Origin: an uncultured Bacteroidota bacterium
GTDB lineage: Bacteria; Bacteroidota; Bacteroidia; Chitinophagales; Chitinophagaceae
Direction of reading: 5' to 3'
Assembly: GCA_903882805.1 (NCBI GenBank)
Contig: CAIRYK010000075.1
Span: 1-64,000, forward strand
Length of the DNA stretch: 64,000 nt
The position numbers were made by a program, and so were the translations under genes. Numbering within the stretch: position 1 is the stretch's first letter; each line of letters opens with the position of its first letter. Positions 7,786 through 16,600 of the stretch are shown here, piece after piece. Under the pieces are notes generated by a model, which made no database searches, was not told the origin of the DNA, and saw only the letters and a list, made by a program, of their open reading frames with translations.

Positions 7786-10033
7786 TTTTGGTATACATTT
7801 AGTTCGAGCTTGAGGAAAAAATAACGCCCTGCGCCTATAGCCGCTCCGCCGCTACCGCCGGTATGGCCGCTACCCGACTGAAACGAGGGTATAGTGGTAA
7901 CATTGAACAGGTTTTTACATCCTCCCGACAAATTGATGCGCTTACCGCAAAAACGACGTGAGGCGGTAATGTCGGCAGTATGGTAGCTACCGGTCATAAC
8001 CTGCCGGGGCTGATTGTTATCGGTTATATAGGCCATTACGCTACCGGTATATTTGTAAAACACAGCTATATTTGCCGCATACCTGCTGATGTTGAGGGTG
8101 GCCGAGGCCCTCGCCTCGGGCGAATAACTGAATTTTGGCGCCTGATCTTTTTCATACAATTGGTTGTAGGCGCCGTTTACCGCTACCCCTGCCGACATTG
8201 CGACAGCGCGATAAGCAACATCGCCCGACAACTGTGCGCCCTGCGTAATGAACCTACCAATATTTACATAAGTATATTCGTTTGTCGCTCCGCTTACTGC
8301 CGCAAGCGTTATGAGTTGCTCTATGTTATTGTGAAAGACCGATGCATTTAGTTTGTACGCCACGCCGGCGCTTTTAGCGGTGAAGCTGCCAGATATGCTG
8401 TAATTATCGTCATATTCGGCCTTCAATCCGGTATTGCCGTATATGTTGTGGTTGATGTCGTTGAAATCGAAATACAGTTCTTTCAAACCGGCTGGCGGAA
8501 GCCCTTGCCGTATGATGCTCTTATATTCAGTTGGTCGTTAGCCTTCCACAATACGTTTACCGATGGTATAAGCGGCGCAGTGTAGCGGTTGTTGTAGCCA
8601 TAGCGCAGCCCGGGCCTGAGGGTAAGGGTGGGCCGTATTTTGTATTCGGCGCTGGCAAACAGGGCATAATTGGCCATGCTTTGGTGGCGGCCGGTTATTT
8701 GCGAGCTATTGGCAAATTGCAGATTTATGTCGTATCCCGCTTCAAAGTTCAGCGCAGCATCGGGATTTGCTACGCTATAGGCGCCTCGCGCATTCAGTTC
8801 GCTGTAGGCCGATGTGTCTTGCGCATCGGGGGTAGCGGTGGTTTGCAGGGTGGTCAGGTCGTTGGTTACTGTGCTTTTCATACGCCCGTAGTGGTTATAG
8901 GCCAGCAGTGCATTTATGCGTTTATGGTCGCCCGCGGCGGAGTTCAGAAACAGCGCATTATCGTACCTGCGGGTAGCGTATCGGTCGTCGAAAGCCATTT
9001 CGCGGTAGGGCATTAGCGGCGTTCCCCTGTTCACAATCAGCTCGTCGAAGTAGCCCAGCTTGTAGGTCAGCGTAGTTTTGGGCGCTGTATAGGTGTATTG
9101 CATGTTGGCGGCATACTGCTCGCGCGGCTTCCAAAGGCTGGTACGCATTGTGTCGGCTGGGTGCGCCGAATAGTCGAAGTCGAACTGTTTGTCGCCGGGC
9201 TTCCATCCATCAAACAAATTACGGCTGCCATCGGCTATAAGCGCATGTCTGTTTTTTCTGTACCCCGCGCGCACGGTAATGTTGCAGGCGCCTATACTTT
9301 CGTAATAGGTAGTTGCGCCCGCTTCGAGGTTGTGGATAGGCTTTTTTCGGGTAATCAGGTTTACCGCCCCCGCAATAGCGTCTGTGCCATAGCTTACCGA
9401 CATAGGTCCCTTTATTATTTCTATGCGCTCTATATTGGCCAGGTTTATTTGCGACAAGTCTATGCCTCCGTTTTGCTTACCTATTACCGGCACTCCGTCT
9501 ATCAGCATTTTGGCGTCGGCCCCATAGGCTTTGCTGCCTTGCATACTCAGCGCCGCGCCAAAAACCGGATCTTGCGTCAGTCGTATATCCAGTTGGTTGG
9601 TCAGTGCATCGCGCAGGGTTTGTGCACCCATAGCGTCTATTTTCTTCCGGTCTATCACTTCTATGTTTTGCACTGCATTGTTTGCGCTCGCGGGCGCATA
9701 CTGGGCCGTTACCACCACTTCATCCATGGTTTGTTGGCTTGACGGCAACGCTATAGTTTTGTCTGCGGCGGCATACAAAGTGTCGGTATGTAGTAACGCT
9801 CCATGCCTGCTTATGTATATTATATAGGGATAACACCGCAGAGCATCGGCCAACACCGCCACACCGTTGCTGTTTGCTGTGGTATACACTAGCCTGCAGG
9901 CGCCGCCAACAGGCTTTAGCGCTATCTGTAAGCCGGCAACTGGCCTACCACCGCCCTCCACTATAGCTATGCGCTGGCCACTGGCCATGTAGCCGCACAG
10001 GCAAAGCACAATACCGGCAATAAATCGAGGCAT
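7782..10033 (-). pseudogene. TonB-dependent outer-membrane receptor, split by a frameshift
   Basis: Together the two frames encode a normal ~750-aa receptor. Residues 1-~20 are a signal peptide; a carboxypeptidase-like N-domain follows; the plug (M-D-E-V-V-V-T-A-Q, M-L-I-D-G-V-P-V, I-E-R-I-E-I-I-K-G-P, Y-G-T-D-A-I-A-G-A-V-N-L-I) precedes a 22-strand-type barrel. The first frame runs 10033 to 8483 and stops right after Y-G-K-G-F-R-Q-P. The barrel continues one frame over as L-K-E-L-Y-F-D-F-N-D-I-N-H-N-I-Y-G-N, a receptor signature, down to 7782. One extra base near 8485-8489 would restore P-x-L-K-E-L-Y. No long homopolymer is present there. The context (HmuY partner with overlapping GTGA) indicates haem or iron-chelate import. 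The split may be a true mutation or a sequence error. Confidence 0.85.
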
Positions 10034-10041
10034 AGGGAATA

Positions 10042-10368
10042 TTAGTTTTTATTAAACACGAGTAGTTCTTCATACTTAAGCCTGCTCGTTGCAGCTTTCA
10101 GCAATTGTTGCAGCGTTAGCAGCTCGTTCGGGCTATATACCATAGTCACGCCTTTGGCTGCAGTGGGTATCAGTACCGATTTTCGGTCCATAAACGGGTC
10201 ATCGCTGTGCAGCAGGCAGAGCTCGTTTACATGGTTTACAAATTTGTAGTATTGTTCATCTGTAAAGCTCAAAAGTATGTTGGCAAATGCCACTTTCATT
10301 TGGCTGCAGTTGCGGCAGCGGGCCACATAGCCGTGCTTGTTGTGTTGCAGCGTTGTGTAGGTGCACAT
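10042..10368 (-). CDS. small cysteine-motif protein (DUF6686-like) in haem operon
   Basis: 108-aa soluble protein without signal peptide. Near the N-terminus it has C-x-n then H-G-Y-V-A-R-C-R-N-C, a CxxC likely to bind a metal, then A-F-A-N-I-L-L-S-F-T-D-E-Q-Y-Y-K-F. A second half is rich in L and K. The pattern resembles small Bacteroidota proteins grouped as DUF6686, often near iron-uptake genes; that assignment is from memory and unverified. It lies 8 nt before the TonB receptor start and 56 nt after the PepSY gene, so it is probably cotranscribed. Possible roles are cytosolic iron or haem sensing or trafficking. Confidence 0.6.
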   Translation of the reverse strand: MCTYTTLQHNKHGYVARCRNCSQMKVAFANILLSFTDEQYYKFVNHVNELCLLHSDDPFMDRKSVLIPTAAKGVTMVYSPNELLTLQQLLKAATSRLKYEELLVFNKN

Positions 10369-10424
10369 CGTATGTTTTTGTTTTTTATTGTTGAGCGTTA
10401 TCTATTGTTTGCGGTGCGCGGCTA

Positions 10425-10997
10425 TTACAGCAATGCCTGAATTATGATGGCCGCTACCGGCGGCAAAAGACCGGCAGCTATCAGCCACTTGCCCCTGCCG
10501 GTAATGCCGTACTTGCCCTTCATTACAAAAAGCCCGGTAATACAAATAGTTATCAGCATAACCGCAAATACATCCGACGCCCATCGCCAGCTCTTCAGGC
10601 TGTTGCGGTGCAACACATTGACCTGATAAAATACCGGCCTGCGGGCTACCTTTTCGTAAATACCGGTATGCGCACCGAAGTTCACATGCAGCGATGCATT
10701 GTCGTAATACACCTTTACCTGTCCCTTTGCTGGCGCGTCATATACCTTGTATCTATCTTCGCCCACTATTTTGCTCAGGCTGTCTATCAATGCGTTATTT
10801 ACATTGGCGCCGGTAAGTGCGCTGCCGATAGTTATGGTATCTTTCGATATTACAAAGTCGGGGTTCCATTCATTCACATGATTGAGTGCCAGCCCCGACA
10901 AGCAATAAACAATAATCAGCGCCGTAAAGAAATAGCCCAGGTCGCGGTGCGCCGCCACATTCAGGCGCCTCAGCTTTGTCCATTTGTTTGTTGCCAT
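10425..10997 (-). CDS. PepSY-associated transmembrane protein
   Basis: 190 aa. Near the N-terminus it carries H-R-D-L-G-Y-F-F directly before the first membrane helix (about 22-43), the signature of PepSY_TM proteins. A periplasmic loop follows, then two more helices near residues 140-158 and 168-188. Conserved His residues (H17, and L-H-R near 130) could ligate haem b. The family includes membrane reductases found with siderophore and haem receptors. It starts 2 nt after the chelatase gene ends, so the two are very probably one transcript. Likely role: electron delivery to iron released in the periplasm; this is inference. Confidence 0.75.
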   Translation of the reverse strand: MATNKWTKLRRLNVAAHRDLGYFFTALIIVYCLSGLALNHVNEWNPDFVISKDTITIGSALTGANVNNALIDSLSKIVGEDRYKVYDAPAKGQVKVYYDNASLHVNFGAHTGIYEKVARRPVFYQVNVLHRNSLKSWRWASDVFAVMLITICITGLFVMKGKYGITGRGKWLIAAGLLPPVAAIIIQALL

Positions 10998-10999
10998 TC

Positions 11000-11956
11000 C
11001 TATTGTTTTGCTACGCTGTTCGTCACTTTTCCGGCATATTCGGCAGCCGCCTTAACAACCCAGTTTTCTATGTTTTTATCGGGCAGTATAGCGTCGGCCA
11101 TGTATACCACCCTTGTTTTAGCGTCGGGTATTTTAGCTATTCCATCGCCTATTATCTTTACTTGAAACATTTCGTCTTTGGCTACCAGCACAGGTATTAC
11201 TATAGCCTTATTGCCGGGATGCAGGGCGCGCTTTATAGCTGCGGTGGTAGAGTCGGCGCTGTAGTGGGCCACATGGCCGCACCAGCCATACGAGTAGTGT
11301 GGTATACCGGTTTGTTGTTGCACATAGCCGCCCACTTTGTTCAGCAAGGCTGTCCATTCTGTATTATAGGTCTGGTCGCCATAGGCTATCAGCGTCAGCG
11401 CCTCGTGGGCGGCATCTTTGCTAAGGGCTTTTACCCTGTTTACTATATTGTTCTGCAGCGCTTCGGTAAAGTCGAGCAGCGGAGCTATATGCACGGTGGC
11501 ATGGGGCGTGTACCGTTCTATATTCTCTACCTTCAGCGTTTGCATCGATTTAGGGTCTTCTTTTTGCCCCACTATTGTAGGTATGTCGTCGAACGAGTGC
11601 GTGCTTACCGTTAGGAATACAGGCACAATAATTACATCGGTATAGCCTTCTTTGTCAAATTCCTTTAGCCTTGTAGCTATCGACGGCTCGGTATATTCCA
11701 TAAATGCGGTTTTTGTGCCGCTCACCGTTCCGTCCATTAGTATACGGTCCTTCACGCTGGTTTCCAGCGCCAGCAGCGCATTGCGCCACGTCTCCGACCG
11801 TGAGCCATGGTTCACCATAAGCACGCCTATTTTTTTCGCAGTGTTTGGTTGTTGTTTTTGTTCGGCGGCAGGCTGGTTTTGGCAGGCCACCAACAGGCAA
11901 AGCGCCATTAGTAAGGCTATTGTTATAGCCTTTATATTCTTAAAACTATGTTGCAT
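11000..11956 (-). CDS. lipoprotein CbiX/SirB-type chelatase, tandem domain
   Basis: 318 aa with a lipoprotein signal (lipobox L-L-V-A-C at about residue 25) and a Q/K-rich linker. The first half has G-V-L-M-V-N-H-G-S-R near residue 43, the metal-binding His of class II chelatases, followed by V-I-I-V-P-V-F-L-T-V-S-T-H-S-F. The second half repeats the layout (L-T-L-I-A-Y-G-D-Q, then A-I-V-I-P-V-L-V-A). W-C-G-H-V-A-H adds further candidate ligands. CbiX/CbiK enzymes insert Co or Fe into sirohydrochlorin in the cytoplasm, but periplasmic CbiK-type haem-binding forms are known. Placement in a HmuY/TonB locus suggests removal of iron from haem or haem holding in the periplasm (inference). The gene lies 84 nt downstream of the T9SS HmuY gene. 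Confidence 0.8.
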   Translation of the reverse strand: MQHSFKNIKAITIALLMALCLLVACQNQPAAEQKQQPNTAKKIGVLMVNHGSRSETWRNALLALETSVKDRILMDGTVSGTKTAFMEYTEPSIATRLKEFDKEGYTDVIIVPVFLTVSTHSFDDIPTIVGQKEDPKSMQTLKVENIERYTPHATVHIAPLLDFTEALQNNIVNRVKALSKDAAHEALTLIAYGDQTYNTEWTALLNKVGGYVQQQTGIPHYSYGWCGHVAHYSADSTTAAIKRALHPGNKAIVIPVLVAKDEMFQVKIIGDGIAKIPDAKTRVVYMADAILPDKNIENWVVKAAAEYAGKVTNSVAKQ

Positions 11957-12040
11957 TGAGCAGTTGTTTTGGTTTGTGTAGCAATGCGCCGGGCTTACGC
12001 TGGTTAAGCACGTCTTTTTTTGTGTACTTATAGGGAGTGA

Positions 12041-13297
12041 CTATTGCTGCACTATCAGTTTTGTTTGAAGCGTTGTTTCGGTATCGGTCAGGGTTACTGT
12101 ATAAACTCCGGCAGTTAATAAACCCGACGGAATAATATGCTGGCCAATACCCGCTCCGCCTGCCAGTTGGGCGGCATATACCAGCCTGCCAGTTAGGTCG
12201 TGGAGGGTTATGTGTGCATCGGCGGCTGCATTGAGCAGGCTATAAACAATATGCGCGCCGGCGCCCGTAGCAGGATTAGGATAGATGGCCAGCGATGATA
12301 CCGGTCCTCCAATGGTTGCGGGTACGCTTGTTTGCGTATACAGTTGCTCTTTGCTAAACATGCAGTTGCCATTGGCGCTACCGCCAAACCCCGTAAAAAT
12401 GAGCTTCCATATATCGCCGCCCGCTGTTTTTACAAAATATACCGTCGAGTCTACAGCATCGTAGCTTACGCCATTAAAGGTTTTCCAGTTGTAGCCTATG
12501 GTATTAATAGCGCTGGTAAAAGCGCCCGACGACCAATCGGTATAGGATGAGGGAGCGGCTACATTGATGCATTTTGCAGCAACTACTCCTTTATTCGTCA
12601 GCGCCCCTGTTACCGTATATGGGCCTGGCACAAATGCCGTATACTGACCGAAAACGAGATCCCAGGCGGCCGATGCCGGTTCGCGGTCGAGGGCGGTGTG
12701 TGTGCGTAGCGAGTAGTAACCAAAATTTTTCCTGGTGTATCCCGCTTTGGAAAATAATACATCGTGTTGGTCTGTACCATCGAGGTTGGCATATCGGAAA
12801 GAGTAGGCAGCGCCTACCAGCGACAGTATACGTAGTTTACGATAACTGCCGTCGCCGAGTTTAATGATATATACCGAGTCGCCGGTAACGGCATGAGTGG
12901 TCACATTATATACGCCCCAGTCCAGATCGCTGGGGTTGGTGGGGTTGGCGTAGCGTCCCATAGCGCCCAACTCCCACGATGTGTCGGAATTATAGCGCGC
13001 CTGCCATCCGGCAATGCCGGTCGTATCGATGCTGACCCAACCCGAGGTATCGGCATGAGGATAGTTCCAGAGCACAACTCCCGAAACGGAATTGGTCAAT
13101 ATAGTAGCCCCCAAACCAGTAGCCTCGAAGGCCAGATCCCAGTTGTTTTTAGGGGCTGTGCCCTGTTCGTCGTTGGCAAGGCTATACCATACTTGGTTGG
13201 CATAGGCTGCGCCCAGGCTTACTGTATCGCTAACAGCCTGTGCGTGCGCGTTTATTATTACGAGGGCTAAAACACCCGCGAGTATTATTTTTTTCAT
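12041..13297 (-). CDS. HmuY-like protein with T9SS sorting domain
   Basis: 418-aa secreted protein. It has a Sec signal peptide (about 1-20, ending A-H-A-Q) and no lipobox. The HmuY-like body carries W-D-L-A-F near residue 53 and W-D-L-V-F near 210, then N-W-K-T-F-N-G-V-S-Y, and W-K-L-I-F-T-G-F-G near 305, matching the lipoprotein HmuY at 6805-7785. Unlike that copy, about 85 C-terminal residues form a type A T9SS sorting domain (I-Y-P-N-P, then H-D-L-T-G-R-L-V-Y, then G-V-Y-T-V-T-L). It should be exported across the outer membrane and attached or released, fitting a haemophore role. First gene of the chelatase/PepSY/receptor run. Confidence 0.83.
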   Translation of the reverse strand: MKKIILAGVLALVIINAHAQAVSDTVSLGAAYANQVWYSLANDEQGTAPKNNWDLAFEATGLGATILTNSVSGVVLWNYPHADTSGWVSIDTTGIAGWQARYNSDTSWELGAMGRYANPTNPSDLDWGVYNVTTHAVTGDSVYIIKLGDGSYRKLRILSLVGAAYSFRYANLDGTDQHDVLFSKAGYTRKNFGYYSLRTHTALDREPASAAWDLVFGQYTAFVPGPYTVTGALTNKGVVAAKCINVAAPSSYTDWSSGAFTSAINTIGYNWKTFNGVSYDAVDSTVYFVKTAGGDIWKLIFTGFGGSANGNCMFSKEQLYTQTSVPATIGGPVSSLAIYPNPATGAGAHIVYSLLNAAADAHITLHDLTGRLVYAAQLAGGAGIGQHIIPSGLLTAGVYTVTLTDTETTLQTKLIVQQ

Positions 13298-13626
13298 TGA
13301 TGTACCATTGAGCTTTTTACAGATTGTTTTGGTATTGCATTATCTGGCGACCGGCTCCGTACGCTACCCTATAGCACACAGCCTTTCTTGCTCCCGGCCG
13401 CACAGCAGTACGGTAGGCGCAACGGAGCGGACACCATTTTTAAATTGCAGCAGGGCCCTGCCACAATGCGGTAATATTTTTAAATCGGTTTGGTATTATG
13501 GCCGCAATACGCGGCCGGGGTGGGAGCAAGAATAGAATGCAAATGTAAGGGCCGCGATTGGCGCAGTGTTTTACAAACGGGAAAACCGTTTGCACATTCT
13601 GGAATATCCGTAAATGACTACTACGC
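13298..13626. other. intergenic: GC-rich structured leader and fragments
   Basis: Upstream of the T9SS HmuY gene (minus strand), GCTCCGT (minus strand, at about 13413) pairs with ACGGAGC near 13351, and CTACC pairs with GGTAG inside it, so an interrupted long hairpin is possible in the 5' leader. GCTCCCGGCCGC (13390-13401) recurs in inverted, interrupted form at 13509-13528. AATCGGTTTGGTATTATGG at 13480-13498 matches one end of the ~157-bp dispersed element. No cobalamin B12-box or other riboswitch consensus was recognised. Confidence 0.4.
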
Positions 13627-13652
13627 AAAAAAAACCGCCCTAAACGGGGCGG
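13627..13652 (-). terminator. terminator after the 2454-aa adhesin gene
   Basis: On the minus strand CCGCCC (13652-13647) / GGGCGG (13640-13635) is followed directly by eight T. It begins about 35 nt past the stop. Confidence 0.9.
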
Positions 13653-13686
13653 CTTCTTGTTTTCTGGTTGGTGTGATAATTGTCTA

Positions 13687-16600
13687 TTAGTTTATTACGA
13701 AGTGAAGAACCTCGTGGCCCTTGGCATACCTGATGTTGAGTAGGTACATGCCCGGGGTTGCATTCATTTGTATCGATTGGTTGAGCTGACCGTTTATTGC
13801 CGTCACATTGCCTGTATATACTACTTGTCCCAGCATATTGGTTATTTCCAATACTATAATCTCATCGTTTGCAGCGGCTATTGCGCCGTTGAGCATAAAT
13901 GTACCGTTGTTGGGGTTGGGCATAAGGGTAAGCGCTGTTGGCGCAACCTCCGCCGCTGGCGCTGCCTGACGGCATGCGCTAACAATAAGCGGATATGTAG
14001 CGCGACAACCAGTAGTGGGTACACTATAGTAAATATTGAGCGTGCCGGCTACCAAGCCATTCACAAAGCCCGATGTAGAACCGATGCGCGCCATCAGGCT
14101 GTTGCTGCTGCTCCATACGCCGCCGCTGGTAGCGTTAGAGAGCGTCATGGTGTCGCCTGTGCAAACGCTGTTCGGGCCGGTAATAGCAGAGAACGGATTA
14201 ACAGAAACAGTAGCTATAGCGATACAGCCTGTGGGCAATGTGTAGCTGATTACTGCAGCGCCGGCAGTAATTCCGGTAACAGAGCCGGTAAGCGAATTGA
14301 CGCTCACTGTGCTGCTGGGGCTCCTGAATGTGCCGCAACAATCGGCATTGACAAGTGTAATAGCCTGACCCACACACACAGATGATGGACCAACAAGCGG
14401 GGGTAGTCTGTTAACAGTGAAGGGGAATACCACATTTCCACCAGCGGGGAATGTATAGGTAATATACACTGTGCCGCCTGTTATGCCATTTACCACGCCG
14501 CTGGTAGCGCCTATAGTAGCAATGGTGGTGTTGCCGCTGGTCCAGGTACCGCCTGGCGTTGAGTTGCGAAGCGTTTTGCTCTGACCAACGCATGCGCTGG
14601 AGTCGCCGGTAATTGCAGGTAACTGAGTTACGGTAAGCGTTACGCTGGCGCTGCAGCCAGTAGACATTACAAACGAGATAACCGAAGTACCTGCCGATAC
14701 GCCCGTTACACTACCTGATGAAGAACCTATGGTAGCTACTGCGGGTACGCTGCTGCTCCATGTGCCGGTACCTACTTCTGTAAGCGTTGCTACCTGACCC
14801 ACCAGAATGTTGGTGGCTCCGCTAATAGCCGAAATAGTATTTACAGCAAACGACGTAGTTGCACGGCAACCGCCCACCGTATAAGAAATGTTGGTAGAGC
14901 CTGCTGCAATGCCGGTAAGCACGCCTGTATTAGAATCTATGGTAGCTATCAGCGTGTTGTTGCTGCGCCATGTGCCGCCGGTCATAGAGGCGGTCATGGT
15001 AAGCGCCTGGCCGCGACAAACGTTTGAAGCGCTGGTAATGGATGGCGATGCAGCTACATTCATATTGCTTGTAGCTACGCAGCCCGAAGACAATGTGTAG
15101 GAAATAGTTGCGGTACCCGCGCCTACGCCTGTTATAATACCCGTGCCCGAGCCAATAGAGGCTACTGCAGGAGCGCTGCTGCTCCATACGCCGCCGGAAA
15201 CGCCGTTGGTAAGCGTAGTAGTCAGCCCCTGACAAACAGCGGTTGAGCCGGTAATAGCAGCCGAGAGGTTAACCACAATAGGAGCGGTAACTCTGCACAA
15301 ACCCACGCTGTAAGTAACATTTGTGCTGGCTGCGGCTACGCCGGTAACAACGCCTGTACCCGAACCTATACGCGCTATAAGTGCGCTTGTAGAGGTCCAT
15401 ACGCCTCCGGGGGTTGCGCTGGCCAGTGTGATGTTCTGTCCAACGCACACACGACCCGGTCCGGTTATTGGCAATACCTGATTGATGGTTACAGTTGTTG
15501 CAACGCTGCAACCGCTGGTAGTAGCGTAAGATATTACTGATGTGCCTGCAGCAACACCTAAAACAATACCTGTAGCCGAGCCAATAGTAGCCACTGCGGG
15601 CGAAGCGCTGGTCCAGCGGCCGCCTGTCAGGCTATTGGCAAGCGTAGTGGTGAGTCCTGCGCATGCAAATGGAGTACCTGTAATAGCTGCGGGAGTTGCG
15701 GCTACGGAAACAGACTTGGTAACGCGGCAGCCCGCGCCGGTAGTATAAGAGATTACAGCAGCGCCGGCAGATATACCTGTAACAACGCCTGTTGCCGAGC
15801 CTACAGTTGCTTTGGCTGTGTTGCTGCTGCTCCATACGCCGCCCGATGAGGTGTGCGTAAATGTAGTAACGCTGCCTGCGCAAACCGATGGAGCGCCAGA
15901 TACCGGCGATACAAGCGATGCGCTTACATTGACAGTGGTAGTGGTAAATGCACTGAGCAATCGGTAGGTGATAACTGCCGTACCAACGCTGTTGCCCGTA
16001 ACAATACCTGTGCTGCCTACGCTGGCCACCATTGTGCCTGAACTGCTCCAAGTACCGCCCGACAAGCTGCACGACAGCGTAGTTGTGCCGCCAAGGCAAA
16101 TGCTTGTGCTGCCGGTGATGCCGGGAAGACCCGCAGGCGTTACCGTAATAGTTCTGAATGCGCGTGCCACGCCGCAGCCATTGGTAACACTGTAGCTAAT
16201 GATAGCTGTGCCTGTGGCTACTCCGGTTACTACGCCTCCTGTGGCAACGGTGGCCTTAGCAGTGTTGCTGCTGGTCCATGCTCCGCCGGTAACAGTAGAA
16301 GATATTGTAGCGGTAGCGCCGACTGTTACGCCTGTTGCTCCCGACAATGTGCCTGCTGATGGGAGCGCATTGATGGTTGCAGTGGTTATAGATCTGCATC
16401 CGGCTATAGTAAGGGTAATATTTGCTGTGCCAGCGCTTACGCCGGTAAGTAAGCCGGTAGATGCGCCTACTGTTGCAACCGCGGTATTGCCGCTGTTCCA
16501 TGTAGCGCCAGTGCCGCTGGCTGTAAGTGTGCTGGTTGCGCCCTGGCAAATGCTTGCCGGGCCGGATGTGATACTTGGCGATGCATTTACAGTGATGGCT

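Noticed and set aside
13298..13440. Cobalamin riboswitch before the haem/chelatase operon
   Set aside because: A B12-type switch was considered because of CbiX and TonB genes, but no B12-box GCCACTG-type core was found.
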